Assembly (NCBI GenBank): GCA_025465095.1
Contig: JAODME010000012.1
Coordinates: forward strand, 124,001 to 188,000
Direction of reading: 5' to 3'
Source: Microbacteriaceae bacterium
Lineage (GTDB): Bacteria; Actinomycetota; Actinomycetes; Actinomycetales; Microbacteriaceae
Length of the DNA stretch: 64,000 nucleotides
The notes beneath the pieces were generated by a model that had not been told where the DNA came from, searched no databases, and saw only the letters and a list, made by a program, of their open reading frames with translations. Shown here one piece after another: positions 41,529 to 50,130 of the stretch. Position numbers and translations under genes: made by a program. The first letter of the stretch is position 1. Each line of letters begins with the position of its first letter.

Positions 41529-41999
41529 ATGAAAGCATCGCAAACGCTGGACGACAACCTTCAGAAGGTCCTCGTAGATCTGATCGAGCTGCACATCCAG
41601 GGCAAGCAGGCCCACTGGAGCGTCGTCGGAAAGAACTTCCGCGATCTGCACCTGCAACTCGACGAGATCATCGAGAGCGCCAGGGAGTTCTCGGACGAGG
41701 TCGCCGAACGGATGCGCGCACTCCACGGCATGCCGGACGGCAGGTCGGAGACGGTGTCGGCGTCCACCTCGCTGAAGAAGTACCCCGGCGACGAGGTGGA
41801 CACGGCAAAGGTCGTCGACCTCATCACCGAGCGCCTCGAGGCGGTCGTCACCACCATGCGCGCGGTGCATGACGAGGTCGACGAAGAGGACCCGACCAGT
41901 GCGGACATCCTGCACGCCATCATCGCGAAGCTCGAGCAGTACGCGTGGATGGTGAACGCAGAGAACCAGACGCCACGCAAGCGCGGCGCCTCCAAGTAG
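41529..41999 (+). CDS. dps: Dps family DNA-binding/ferritin-like protein
   Basis: 156 residues from the ATG at 41529, which has GGAAGGAAA upstream. The four-helix ferritin-like fold has the inter-subunit ferroxidase residues of Dps: His29 and His41 from one chain, Asp56 and Glu60 from the other (HWSVVGKNFRDLHLQLDE...SDEVAER). Dps dodecamers oxidise and store iron with H2O2 and can protect DNA. The C-terminal tail (NQTPRKRGASK) is short and basic, which could bind DNA. It precedes an SRPBCC gene by 30 bases. Confidence 0.93.
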   Translation: MKASQTLDDNLQKVLVDLIELHIQGKQAHWSVVGKNFRDLHLQLDEIIESAREFSDEVAERMRALHGMPDGRSETVSASTSLKKYPGDEVDTAKVVDLITERLEAVVTTMRAVHDEVDEEDPTSADILHAIIAKLEQYAWMVNAENQTPRKRGASK

Positions 42000-42029
42000 C
42001 ATCCCCGTTCCCGACAGAAGGAGAAGGAA

Positions 42030-42485
42030 ATGACCCAGGTCATCGAACACATCGACGTCGACGTGCCCGTCAACGTCGCCTACAACCAGTGGACCCAGTT
42101 CGAGTCGTTCCCGCACTTCCTGAGCTTCGTCGAGTCGGTCACCCAGCTCGACGACACTCACACCCACTGGAAGGTGAAGATTGCGGGGGCCGAGCGCGAG
42201 TTCGACGCCGTGATCACGGAGCAGCATCCCGACGAGCGTGTGGCTTGGAACAGCACAGGAGGCGAAGAGAACCACGCCGGTGTCGTCACCTTCCATAAGC
42301 TCAGTGACACGACCTCCCGCGTGACCGTGCAACTCGACTGGGAAGCCGAGGGCTTCCTCGAGAAGGTCGGCGCCGTGTTCGGCGTGGACGACAAGGCCAT
42401 CAAGGGCGACCTCAAGAACTTCAAGAAGTTCATCGAGACCCGGCCGGCGCCAACCGGCGAATGGCGCGGAGACGTGTCGAACTAG
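42030..42485 (+). CDS. SRPBCC (START-like/polyketide cyclase-type) protein
   Basis: 151 residues; a strong AAGGAGAAGGA ribosome-binding site precedes the ATG. The pattern VIEHIDVDVPVNVAYNQWTQFESFPHFLSFVESV... HWKVKIAGAEREFDAVITEQHPDERVAWNS is that of the cyclase/dehydrase-type SRPBCC group with a hydrophobic ligand cavity. Many actinobacteria carry such a gene near stress genes without known ligand. It follows dps in the same transcription unit, which ends in a strong terminator. Confidence 0.88.
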   Translation: MTQVIEHIDVDVPVNVAYNQWTQFESFPHFLSFVESVTQLDDTHTHWKVKIAGAEREFDAVITEQHPDERVAWNSTGGEENHAGVVTFHKLSDTTSRVTVQLDWEAEGFLEKVGAVFGVDDKAIKGDLKNFKKFIETRPAPTGEWRGDVSN

Positions 42486-42508
42486 CGGTACCGTTTCCGC
42501 CCTCGAAG

Positions 42509-42544
42509 AAGACCCCCACCAGAGTGTTCCGGTGGGGGTCTTTT
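42509..42544 (+). terminator. Strong intrinsic terminator after dps-SRPBCC
   Basis: GACCCCCACC at 42511-42520, a 10-base loop, GGTGGGGGTC at 42531-42540, then TTTT. The AA before the stem pairs with the first Ts. It is the clearest rho-independent terminator in the window. Confidence 0.93.
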
Positions 42545-42572
42545 CGACCGGCGGCCGTCTGAAAGGCGAACG

Positions 42573-44393
42573 ATGACATCCTTCCCAGCCGCGCCCCCGG
42601 TCGCCGGGTCCGCCGGCGGTCCCGCCGAACGCGTCGACGGATACGCCGAGTTGCGGGCGTACGCGGCCATCGGCGACGGGCGCACAGTGGCGCTTATCGC
42701 GTCGGACGGTGCCGTCGACTGGTTTCCCACCCCGGACCTGCTCACCCCGCCGGTATTCGCCGCACTGCTCGACGCGGAACGTGGGGGGCGGATGGAGTTA
42801 CGCCCCGTCGACGACTTCAGTGTCTCCCGGCGCTATCTCCCCGGGACCAATGTCCTCGAGACCGTCTTCACGACAGCGGGAGGCTCGGTGCGGGTGACCG
42901 ATGCTCTCGTCACGGGTGTCGCCGGCCGCCTGCCCTGGTCCGAGCTCGCTCGTCGCATCGAGGGAGTGGAGGGTGAGGTCGACATGCGCTGGAGCGTCGC
43001 TCCCGGCACCGCGTTCAATGCCGCATCGCCCTGGGTTGAGCACACGCTGCACGGGCCGGTCATCCGGGTCGGCGATGTGCTACTCGGTGTGCGCGGATCT
43101 GAGCACGGTCCGAACGAACCAGGGTCGCAGCACCTCGAGGGAAGATTCACGACGCTTGAGGAATCACGCCACCTCCTCGTCGTTTCGGCCACCCGCGGCG
43201 AACCGTTGCGCATGCTGACCCCCGAGCTCGTGGACCGGGGCATCGACCGCACGATCGAGATCTGGAGCTTCTGGTCGGACGAATTCACCTTCGACGGCCC
43301 ATGGGCGGATGCCGTGCACCGGAGTGCCCTCGCGTTGAAGCTCCTCATCCACTCTCCCACCGGCTCCATCGCGGCGGCCGCGACAACGTCTCTTCCCGAG
43401 CAGGTGGCCGGCGGCAAAAACTGGGACTACCGCTTCGCCTGGGTGCGCGACCTCGCCTATACCGTGGGGGCGCTTCTCCGTTTCGGGCTGCGTGAGGAGA
43501 CCCATGCCGCCGTCTCGTGGTTGTTGACCACGATCCGCAAGCACGGACCGGAGGTGTCGGTCTTCTACACGCTCGACGGTGAAGTCGCGGCGCATGTCGA
43601 TTACCCGGATCTGCCGGGCTGGCGCGGCATCGGACCGGTTGTCGTCGGCAACGAAGCGCTGGGCCAACTGCAGCTGGGGATCTTCGGTGACCTGTTCGCG
43701 GTGGTGCGTGCCTATGTCGACGACGGTAACGTGCTCGACGCGGAGACCGGACGGATGCTCGCCGCTGTTGCCGATCGCGTGTGTGACACCTGGTATCACC
43801 GCGATGCCGGCATGTGGGAGCTTCCCGACCCGCAACTTTGGACCGCGTCGAGGATCGGATGCTGGCAGGCGCTCGACAACGCGGTGCGTCTGTCTGACGA
43901 CAAGCAGATTCCCGGTGGCCCGGATCGGTGGGCGGCGGAGCGGGACCGGATCCGCGACTGGGTGAACGAGAACTGCTGGTCCGAGGCGCGGCAGAGCTTC
44001 GTGGCCTACCCAGGAAGCGAGGATCTCGACACCGCGGTGCTGCTGCATGCGGCGAGCGGATTCGACCGGGGAGAGCGGATGTCACGCACCATCGACGCGA
44101 TCCAGGCGGAACTCGGACGCGGCCCCCTGGTCTACCGGTACTCGGGCATGCAGGAGGAGGAGGGCACGTTCGTCGCGTGCGCGTTCTGGCTCGCCTCGGC
44201 GCTCGCTTGCGTGGGCCGTATGGATGAGGCGAAGGCGCGCATGGAGGAGCTCATCGGCCTCGCCAACGACGTCGGCCTCTACTCGGAGATGATGGCTGCC
44301 GACACGCACGAGTTTCTGGGGAACATCCCGCAGGGTCTCAGTCATCTCGCGCTGATCACCGCGGTGCAAACGATCGAGGAGCTGGGGGGCTAG
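42573..44393 (+). CDS. Glycoside hydrolase family 15 (glucoamylase/trehalase-like) protein
   Basis: 606 residues, usual for the bacterial GH15 group. The N-terminal beta-sandwich begins YAELRAYAAIGDGRTVALIASDGAVDWFPTPD, and the alpha/alpha-barrel includes LPEQVAGGKNWDYRFAWVRDLAYTVGAL and the C-terminal YRYSGMQEEEGTFVACAFWLASALA. Related actinobacterial enzymes hydrolyse trehalose or alpha-glucans. No signal peptide, so it acts in the cytosol, fitting trehalose or glycogen turnover. It stands alone between a strong terminator and a separate promoter. Confidence 0.92.
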   Translation: MTSFPAAPPVAGSAGGPAERVDGYAELRAYAAIGDGRTVALIASDGAVDWFPTPDLLTPPVFAALLDAERGGRMELRPVDDFSVSRRYLPGTNVLETVFTTAGGSVRVTDALVTGVAGRLPWSELARRIEGVEGEVDMRWSVAPGTAFNAASPWVEHTLHGPVIRVGDVLLGVRGSEHGPNEPGSQHLEGRFTTLEESRHLLVVSATRGEPLRMLTPELVDRGIDRTIEIWSFWSDEFTFDGPWADAVHRSALALKLLIHSPTGSIAAAATTSLPEQVAGGKNWDYRFAWVRDLAYTVGALLRFGLREETHAAVSWLLTTIRKHGPEVSVFYTLDGEVAAHVDYPDLPGWRGIGPVVVGNEALGQLQLGIFGDLFAVVRAYVDDGNVLDAETGRMLAAVADRVCDTWYHRDAGMWELPDPQLWTASRIGCWQALDNAVRLSDDKQIPGGPDRWAAERDRIRDWVNENCWSEARQSFVAYPGSEDLDTAVLLHAASGFDRGERMSRTIDAIQAELGRGPLVYRYSGMQEEEGTFVACAFWLASALACVGRMDEAKARMEELIGLANDVGLYSEMMAADTHEFLGNIPQGLSHLALITAVQTIEELGG

Positions 44394-44522
44394 GGTGGCC
44401 CGCTCTTCTCCGGATCACGCCGCTCAACTGGGCCGATCACCTTCCGCAACGTCGCGTCGGAAGGGCGACCGGATTGGCTGTGGATCCGCTTCGCAACCAG
44501 CCGCACCGCCCGCAACGGGGCG

Positions 44523-44528
44523 TACGCT
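44523..44528 (+). promoter_or_regulatory. Leaderless -10 (TACGCT) of the LolA-like/ABC operon
   Basis: TACGCT, then 6 bases (GATCGC), then the ATG at 44535. Confidence 0.55.
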
Positions 44529-44534
44529 GATCGC

Positions 44535-45605
44535 ATGAACCCCCGCGCAGGCTCGCGCCCCAGACGTTGGACAAAATGGGTGCCGGCGGTCGTGGTTCCG
44601 GCGGTCATCGTCGTCGGCGCCGTCATCGCCCCCCTGCAGGCGAGCGCGGTCATCGTGTTGCCGGAGAAGACTCCTGAGGAGTTGCTCGAGTTCGCGTCGT
44701 CGAGCGAGGTGCGCGCCCTCTCCGGCACGATCGAGCAGAACTCCCGGCTAGGCCTGCCCGATCTGTCCGGCGTGACCGGTTCGCCGGGTGGCTCCGAGGG
44801 TGCTGACATCGCTTCCACGCTGGAACTCGTCACGGGTTCGCACACCGCCCGGGTCTACCTGAACGGACCGACGAACGCCCGCATCCAGGTGCTCGATCAG
44901 CTCGCCGAACGCAACATCGTGCGCTCCGGTGGTGATGTCTGGTTCTACGACTCCGAAGACAGGACCGCGAGCCACGCCACTCTGCCGGCGGGAGCAGAAG
45001 CGCCGAGGGTGCAGACGCCGGAGCGGCTTGCCGACCGATTCCTGGCCAGCATCGACCAGACGACGGAGGTCACGGTCGGAACCAACGCCCAGGTGGCGGG
45101 CCGCCCGGCCTACCAGCTCGTGCTGACGCCTCTCGACGACGACACCCTCGTCGCGTCGGTGACTATCGCCATCGACTCCGAGACCGGGCTTGCCGTCGGC
45201 GTCGAGATCCTCGCGAGCGGGGGAACCGCTCCAGCGTTCGCGCTGGCGTTCACCGAGTTGTCACTGGCCACCCCCGACGCTGGCCTGTTCGCTTTCACTC
45301 CTCCTCCGGGCACGACGGTCACCGAACTGACGGAAGCCGAGACGCGCGAGGAGCCAACCGATCGTCCTGGGAAGTCGTCCCACTCGGTGTCAGGTGAGGG
45401 ATGGAGTTCGATCCTCGAGATTCCGGCGAGCGAGGTCCCGTCGGAGTTCGCCGCATCCCCTCTTCTCGCCTCCGCCTCGCAGGAGGTGAGCGGCGGGCGA
45501 CTGCTCAGCACGGCCCTCGTCAACGTGCTCGTGACCGATGACGGCCGACTCCTCCTCGGATCGGTCACCGCAGATCGGCTGCAGGATGCGGCCGCCGGTC
45601 TGTGA
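44535..45605 (+). CDS. LolA-like exported/membrane-anchored protein
   Basis: 356 residues. A basic N-terminus leads into a hydrophobic segment (residues ~15-36) ending in QASA, a signal peptide or anchor. The mature part has a LolA/DUF2092-type half-barrel: TIEQNSRLGLPDL, ARVYLNGPTNARIQVLDQLAERNIVRSGGDVWFYDSEDRTASHATL, GRPAYQLVLTPLDDDTLVASVTIAIDSETGLAVGVEIL. The C-terminal ~90 residues are a separate region. In Gram-positives such proteins bind lipids or sense envelope state. The next two genes, an ABC ATPase and permease, overlap it in series, so it may deliver or receive the transported molecule. Confidence 0.85.
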   Translation: MNPRAGSRPRRWTKWVPAVVVPAVIVVGAVIAPLQASAVIVLPEKTPEELLEFASSSEVRALSGTIEQNSRLGLPDLSGVTGSPGGSEGADIASTLELVTGSHTARVYLNGPTNARIQVLDQLAERNIVRSGGDVWFYDSEDRTASHATLPAGAEAPRVQTPERLADRFLASIDQTTEVTVGTNAQVAGRPAYQLVLTPLDDDTLVASVTIAIDSETGLAVGVEILASGGTAPAFALAFTELSLATPDAGLFAFTPPPGTTVTELTEAETREEPTDRPGKSSHSVSGEGWSSILEIPASEVPSEFAASPLLASASQEVSGGRLLSTALVNVLVTDDGRLLLGSVTADRLQDAAAGL

Positions 45606-46585
45606 CGACAGCGGAATTCGCGATTGAGACGGCGGGGCTGACGAAGCGGTTCGGTGCGCAGACCGCCGTCGACGGCATAGACCTCGCCGTGCCGAGGGGC
45701 TCCGTGTTCGGGTTCCTCGGACCCAACGGATCGGGCAAGACGACGAGCATCCGCATGATGCTCGGACTCGTCGCGCCCTCGAACGGCACGGTCAGCGTGC
45801 TCGGGCGGGAGGTGCCCCGCCATCTGCCCGACGTGCTGCCTCGCGTCGGCGCTCTCGTCGAGGGACCGGCCTTCTACCCATTTCTGTCCGGCGCGGCCAA
45901 CCTGCATAGGCTCGACACGGCCGACCGCCATGCGTCCTCGTCGACTCGCCGGGCCCGGGTGAGCGCGGCCCTCGACCGGGTCGGGCTCAGCCACGCGGCA
46001 GGCAAGAAGGTGCACGCGTACTCTCTCGGGATGAAGCAGCGCCTCGGTATCGCGAACACGCTCCTGGCGCCACGCGAGTTGCTCGTGCTCGACGAGCCCA
46101 CAAACGGGCTCGACCCGCAGGGCACTCGGGAGGTGCGCGGCCTCATCCGTTCCCTCGCCGACAGCGGGTCGACGGTCTTCGTCTCCAGTCACCTGCTCAC
46201 CGAGATCGATCAGATCTGCACCCATGCCGCTGTGATGAGTGCGGGCCGACTCGTCGCTCAGGGCACCCTTGACGAACTGCGCGGCGCGGGCGACGCGTAC
46301 GTGCGAGTGCTCACGCCGGATCCGTACGCGGCACGGCAAACGCTTCGAGCGCTCGGGCTCGGGCTCGAGCACCCGGCATCTGAGAGACGCACGGATGATC
46401 CTGCTCGGGTCGCTGACACCGAACTCGTCCTCGCGCCGCTCGGCAGTATCGACCTGGAGCCGGAGACGATCGTCGCCGCCCTCATAGCGGGAGGGGTGCG
46501 CGTGCGCGGGTTCTCGGTGGAGCGCGCGAGTCTCGAGGACCGCTTCGTCGCCCTCACCGGGGAGGGGTTCGACGTTGTCCAGTGA
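45602..46585 (+). CDS. ABC transporter ATP-binding protein
   Basis: 327 residues; the GTG overlaps the LolA-like stop. Walker A is GPNGSGKTTSIRM, signature YSLGMKQRLGIA, Walker B LLVLDEPTNGLDPQG, and the H-loop SSHLLTEID. The C-terminal ~100 residues are the accessory region of CcmA/BcrA-type ATPases. Coupled to the permease downstream by an 11-base overlap. Confidence 0.94.
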   Translation: MTTAEFAIETAGLTKRFGAQTAVDGIDLAVPRGSVFGFLGPNGSGKTTSIRMMLGLVAPSNGTVSVLGREVPRHLPDVLPRVGALVEGPAFYPFLSGAANLHRLDTADRHASSSTRRARVSAALDRVGLSHAAGKKVHAYSLGMKQRLGIANTLLAPRELLVLDEPTNGLDPQGTREVRGLIRSLADSGSTVFVSSHLLTEIDQICTHAAVMSAGRLVAQGTLDELRGAGDAYVRVLTPDPYAARQTLRALGLGLEHPASERRTDDPARVADTELVLAPLGSIDLEPETIVAALIAGGVRVRGFSVERASLEDRFVALTGEGFDVVQ

Positions 46586-47429
46586 GAGCGCCGTGACCGG
46601 GGCGAGGCGCGCATCCGGCTGGGCGCTCCTCGTCTCGGAGCTCTCGGTTCTGTTCCGGCGCCGGCGCACGAACGCGCTCTTGCTCGCCCTCGCGGCGATC
46701 CCCATTCTCATCGCCGTCGCCCTCCGGCTCTCCTCTTCCGGGCCGCGAGCGGGCCGAGGCCCGCCCTTTCTCGACCAGGTCGCCCAGAACGGACTCTTCG
46801 TCGGGGTGACCGCGCTCGTCGTGGCGATTCCGCTGTTCCTGCCGCTCACCGTCGGCGTCGTCGCGGGCGACACCATCGCGGGGGAGGCGAGTCATGGCAC
46901 CCTGCGCTACCTGCTCGTCGCGCCGGCCGGCCGAGCACGGTTGCTCGCGGTGAAATACATCGGCGCGGCGGCCTTCTGCGTGGTCGCTGTGCTCGTCGTC
47001 GTGGTCACGGGCACGCTCGTCGGTGCCGCGCTGTTCCCGGTCGGACCGGTGACGCTGCTGTCGGGCGACACCATCCCGGTGGGCGAGGCATTCGCCCGGT
47101 TCCTCGCCATCGCCGGCTACGTCACCGTGTCGCTGCTCGGGCTCTCCGCCATCGGGCTGTTCTTCTCCACGCTGACAGATGTCCCGGTCGGCGCGATGGC
47201 TGCGACGATAACGTTTTCCGTCGCCACGCAGATTCTCGGCGCACTGCCACAACTCGAGGGGCTGCATCCGTGGCTCTTCAGCCACTACTGGTTGGCATTC
47301 GCCGACCTGCTTCGGCAACCGATCTCGTGGGAATCATTCGGTGACAACGCCCTGCTGCAGGTGGGATACATCGCACTCTTCGGGGCGCTCGCCCTCGGCC
47401 GGTTTCTCACCAGGGACGTGCTCTCGTGA
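46575..47429 (+). CDS. ABC-2 type transporter permease
   Basis: 284 residues from a TTG that overlaps the ATPase gene. About six membrane helices; ABC-2 features include TIAGEASHGTLRYLLVAPAGRARLLAVKYIGA after TM2. With the ATPase it would form an exporter of the BcrAB/NatAB type. The LolA-like protein ahead suggests an envelope lipid or lipopeptide substrate, which is inference. The gene ends 3 bases from the convergent Lrp gene. Confidence 0.9.
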   Translation: MSSESAVTGARRASGWALLVSELSVLFRRRRTNALLLALAAIPILIAVALRLSSSGPRAGRGPPFLDQVAQNGLFVGVTALVVAIPLFLPLTVGVVAGDTIAGEASHGTLRYLLVAPAGRARLLAVKYIGAAAFCVVAVLVVVVTGTLVGAALFPVGPVTLLSGDTIPVGEAFARFLAIAGYVTVSLLGLSAIGLFFSTLTDVPVGAMAATITFSVATQILGALPQLEGLHPWLFSHYWLAFADLLRQPISWESFGDNALLQVGYIALFGALALGRFLTRDVLS

Positions 47430-47432
47430 GGC

Positions 47433-47870
47433 TCAGTCGAACCGGCGGTGCACGAGCCGTGACAGCACGATCGAGCTTCGGGTGTGATCGACGTTCGGTG
47501 CGAGCCGCACCTTCTCGAGCGCGATCTCTAGCGACGGAATGTCGCGCGAGCGCATGTGCACCATCGCATCCGCCGATCCGGACACGGTGCCGGCGTCGAC
47601 GACCTCCGGAACGTTCGAGAGGATGCGGCGAAGCTCATCGGGCGCGACGGTCCCGCGACAGAAGAGCTCGACGTAAGCCTCCGTCGCCAGGCCGTCAATG
47701 GCGGGATCAACCTGCACGGTGAATCCGCGAATCACACGATCGGCTACGAGACGATCGACCCGGCGCTTGACAGCGGAGGCGGAGAGCCCGATCGCCTCGC
47801 CGATGTCTCCATAGCCCGCACGGGCGTTCTGGCGAAGCAGGTCGATGATTCCGTGGTCGAGGCTGTCCAT
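47433..47870 (-). CDS. Lrp/AsnC family transcriptional regulator
   Basis: 145 residues. The N-terminal HTH is LDHGIIDLLRQNARAGYGDIGEAIGLSASAVKRRVDRLVADRVIRGFTVQVD, followed by a RAM ligand-binding domain (AYVELFCRGTVAPDELRRILSNVPEVVDAGTVSGSADAMVHM). It is divergent from the DDAH-like/rocD pair, so it probably senses an amino acid such as arginine or ornithine and controls that pair. Its promoter TATAGT is 6 bases before the ATG and lies in a dyad. Confidence 0.93.
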   Translation of the reverse strand: MDSLDHGIIDLLRQNARAGYGDIGEAIGLSASAVKRRVDRLVADRVIRGFTVQVDPAIDGLATEAYVELFCRGTVAPDELRRILSNVPEVVDAGTVSGSADAMVHMRSRDIPSLEIALEKVRLAPNVDHTRSSIVLSRLVHRRFD

Positions 47871-47885
47871 AGGGCCACTATATGG
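47867..47885 (-). promoter_or_regulatory. Leaderless -10 (TATAGT) of lrp inside an inverted repeat
   Basis: TATAGT on the minus strand (47877-47882), 6 bases, then the ATG at 47870. The same bases lie in an imperfect dyad, CCATAG at 47867-47872 against CTATATGG at 47878-47885, with an inner GCCA/TGGC pair. Autoregulation by Lrp at this site is plausible. Confidence 0.55.
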
Positions 47886-48007
47886 CGGTTTCTTGTGTGC
47901 AACCCGCCGAGGATGGCGATTGTGTGCGTGTTCCGCTCGAAACGATCGGATGCTTGCGTGTCACACTGGAGTGACCCCGCATCGCCATGACTCTGGAAGG
48001 CGCCCGT

Positions 48008-48886
48008 ATGTCGGCCACTTTTTCTGCGACACGACCCACCCCCGCAGCCGAGATCGCCCCTAGCCGGATCGCGACCAAACGCACGATTCTGATGTGCCGT
48101 CCCGACTTCTACACGGTCAGCTACCGGATCAATCCGTGGATGCACCCCGAGGTGCCCACCGACACCGGGCTGGCGGTGCGCCAGTGGGAGACCCTCTACC
48201 GCACCTACGTCGACCTCGGATTCGACATCCGACTGGTTGACCCGATCGACGGCCTGCCGGACATGGTCTACGCGGCCAACGGCGGTTTCGTGCTCGATGG
48301 GATCGCCTACGGGGCGAGCTTCACCTACCCCGAGCGCCAGCCAGAGGCCCCCGCGTACATGGACTGGTTCCGCGACAACGGCTTCGACGTTCGCATTCCG
48401 GAGAACGTCAACGAGGGCGAGGGCGACTTCCTCCTGGTCGGCGACGTCATCCTCGCCGGCACCGGATTCCGCAGCGCCTCGAAGAGCCACGAGGAGATGA
48501 CGCGCATCTACGGCCGCGAGGTCGTCACCCTCAATCTGATCAACCCGAGCTTCTACCACCTCGACACCGCCGTCGCCGTACTCGACCCGTCGCCCGCACC
48601 GGGGGAGCGGGCGAACATCGCCTACCTGCCGAGCGCTTTCGACGAGACGTCGCTCGAGATTCTGCGGGAGCGGTTTCCGGACGCCATCCTGGTCACGGAC
48701 GAGGACGCGGCGTTCCTCGGGCTGAACTCCTTCAGCGACGGGTACAACATCGTGATCGCTTCACGCGCGACCGACTTCGAGCGCCAGCTGCGCGCCCGCG
48801 GTTACAACCCCATCGGCGTGGACCTGTCCGAGCTGCTGCTCGGCGGAGGCGGAGCGAAATGCTGCACCCTCGAGTTGCGCCGATGA
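48008..48886 (+). CDS. ddaH: DDAH-like guanidino-group hydrolase (possible arginine dihydrolase)
   Basis: 292 residues from the ATG at 48008, which has GGAAGG 8 bases upstream (an ATG at 47987 is weaker). It belongs to the guanidino-group-modifying superfamily: His184 and Asp186 (SFYHLDTAVAVL), EGEGDF near 136-141 and the C-terminal nucleophile Cys285 (GGAKCCT). At the substrate-binding motif it reads PDMVYAANGG with Asn91, where dimethylargininases have an acidic residue (PDSVFVED-like). It is usually annotated as dimethylargininase, but the Asn and the overlap with ornithine aminotransferase suggest arginine as substrate and possibly ornithine as product. Confidence 0.85.
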   Translation: MSATFSATRPTPAAEIAPSRIATKRTILMCRPDFYTVSYRINPWMHPEVPTDTGLAVRQWETLYRTYVDLGFDIRLVDPIDGLPDMVYAANGGFVLDGIAYGASFTYPERQPEAPAYMDWFRDNGFDVRIPENVNEGEGDFLLVGDVILAGTGFRSASKSHEEMTRIYGREVVTLNLINPSFYHLDTAVAVLDPSPAPGERANIAYLPSAFDETSLEILRERFPDAILVTDEDAAFLGLNSFSDGYNIVIASRATDFERQLRARGYNPIGVDLSELLLGGGGAKCCTLELRR

Positions 48887-50091
48887 CCGCTCTGGCCTCC
48901 GAATCGATCGGCGAGGAGCACCTCGCCCACACCTACAGTCCCCTGAACGTGGTGGTCGAGAGCGGACAGGGTGCATGGGTGACCGATGTCGCCGGCCGCC
49001 GCTACCTCGATTGCCTCGCGGCTTACTCCGCCGTGAACTTCGGCCACGGGCATCCGAAGCTCATCGCGGCGGCCAAGGCCCAGCTCGATCGCATCACGCT
49101 CACGAGCCGGGCGTTTCGCAACGATCAACTCGGACCATTCGCCGCCGCCCTCGCCGCTCTCGCCGGAAAGGACATGGTGATCCCGATGAATACGGGCGCC
49201 GAGGCGGTTGAGACCGGCATAAAGGTCGCCCGCGCCTGGGGCTACCGGGCGAAGGGAGTCGCTCCCGGCCGCGCGAGAATCATCGTCGCCGACGGCAACT
49301 TCCACGGTCGCACGACCACGATCATCAGCTTCTCCGACGACCCCGTCGCGACCGCCGATTTCGGCCCCTTCACACCGGGCTTCGTTCGGGTGCCCTATGG
49401 AAATTCTGCGGCGGTCGAGGCGGCGATCGACGAGAACACCGTCGCTGTGCTCCTCGAACCGATCCAGGGCGAGGCGGGCGTCATCGTCCCGCCCGCCGAC
49501 TACCTGCCCGCAGTGCGCGAGATCACGACGCGGCACCGGGTGCTCTTCATCGCCGACGAGATCCAGTCCGGCCTCGGACGCACGGGCGCCACATTCCAGT
49601 GCGACAACGTCCAGGTGATCCCCGACGTGTACCTGCTCGGCAAGGCGCTAGGTGGCGGCATCGTCCCCGTGTCCGCCGTGGTCGGCGACCGAGACATCCT
49701 GGGCGTGCTGAATCCGGGTGAGCACGGTTCGACGTTCGGCGGCAACCCGCTCGCCGCCGCAGTCGGAGTGGCCGTCGTCGAGCTTCTCGCGAGCGGAGAG
49801 ATGCAGGAGCGGGCGCGGATGCTCGGCGCCCACCTCGAGGCGCGGCTGTCGCGACTGGTCGGCAAGGGAATCGTGGCGGTGCGCACGGCGGGGCTCTGGG
49901 CAGGCATCGACGTCGACCCCGCTCTCGCTCCTGGCCGCCAGGTGTGCGAGAGGCTCATGGAGCGAGGCGTGCTCGCGAAGGACACCCACGGTTCGACCAT
50001 TCGTCTCGCACCTCCGATCGTCATCGAGGTCGAACATCTTGACTTCGCCGTCGATCAGCTCGAGGCCGTGCTCGCAGAGTTGCGCGGCTGA
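48883..50091 (+). CDS. rocD: Ornithine aminotransferase
   Basis: 402 residues; the ATG overlaps the upstream stop (ATGA). A class III PLP enzyme that converts ornithine and 2-oxoglutarate to glutamate-5-semialdehyde and glutamate. Landmarks are YSPLNVVVESGQGAWVTDVAGRRYLDCLAAYSAVNFGHGHP, PMNTGAEAVETGIKVAR, GNFHGRTTT, ADEIQSGLGRTG and Schiff-base Lys254 (LLGKALGGGIVPVSAVV). The YSAVNFGH pattern separates it from acetylornithine aminotransferases. Its product equilibrates with P5C, a substrate of the PutA encoded at 32.5 kb. Confidence 0.94.
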   Translation: MTALASESIGEEHLAHTYSPLNVVVESGQGAWVTDVAGRRYLDCLAAYSAVNFGHGHPKLIAAAKAQLDRITLTSRAFRNDQLGPFAAALAALAGKDMVIPMNTGAEAVETGIKVARAWGYRAKGVAPGRARIIVADGNFHGRTTTIISFSDDPVATADFGPFTPGFVRVPYGNSAAVEAAIDENTVAVLLEPIQGEAGVIVPPADYLPAVREITTRHRVLFIADEIQSGLGRTGATFQCDNVQVIPDVYLLGKALGGGIVPVSAVVGDRDILGVLNPGEHGSTFGGNPLAAAVGVAVVELLASGEMQERARMLGAHLEARLSRLVGKGIVAVRTAGLWAGIDVDPALAPGRQVCERLMERGVLAKDTHGSTIRLAPPIVIEVEHLDFAVDQLEAVLAELRG

Positions 50092-50130
50092 GGGGTTTAC
50101 TGGCTCAAGCGAGGAAGCAAGACTGAGTCG

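Noticed and set aside
44390-44536. A 48-codon minus-strand ORF between the GH15 and LolA-like genes
   Set aside because: The composition is plausible, but there is no ribosome-binding site or -10 element before its ATG, and it fills only the promoter region of the LolA-like gene.
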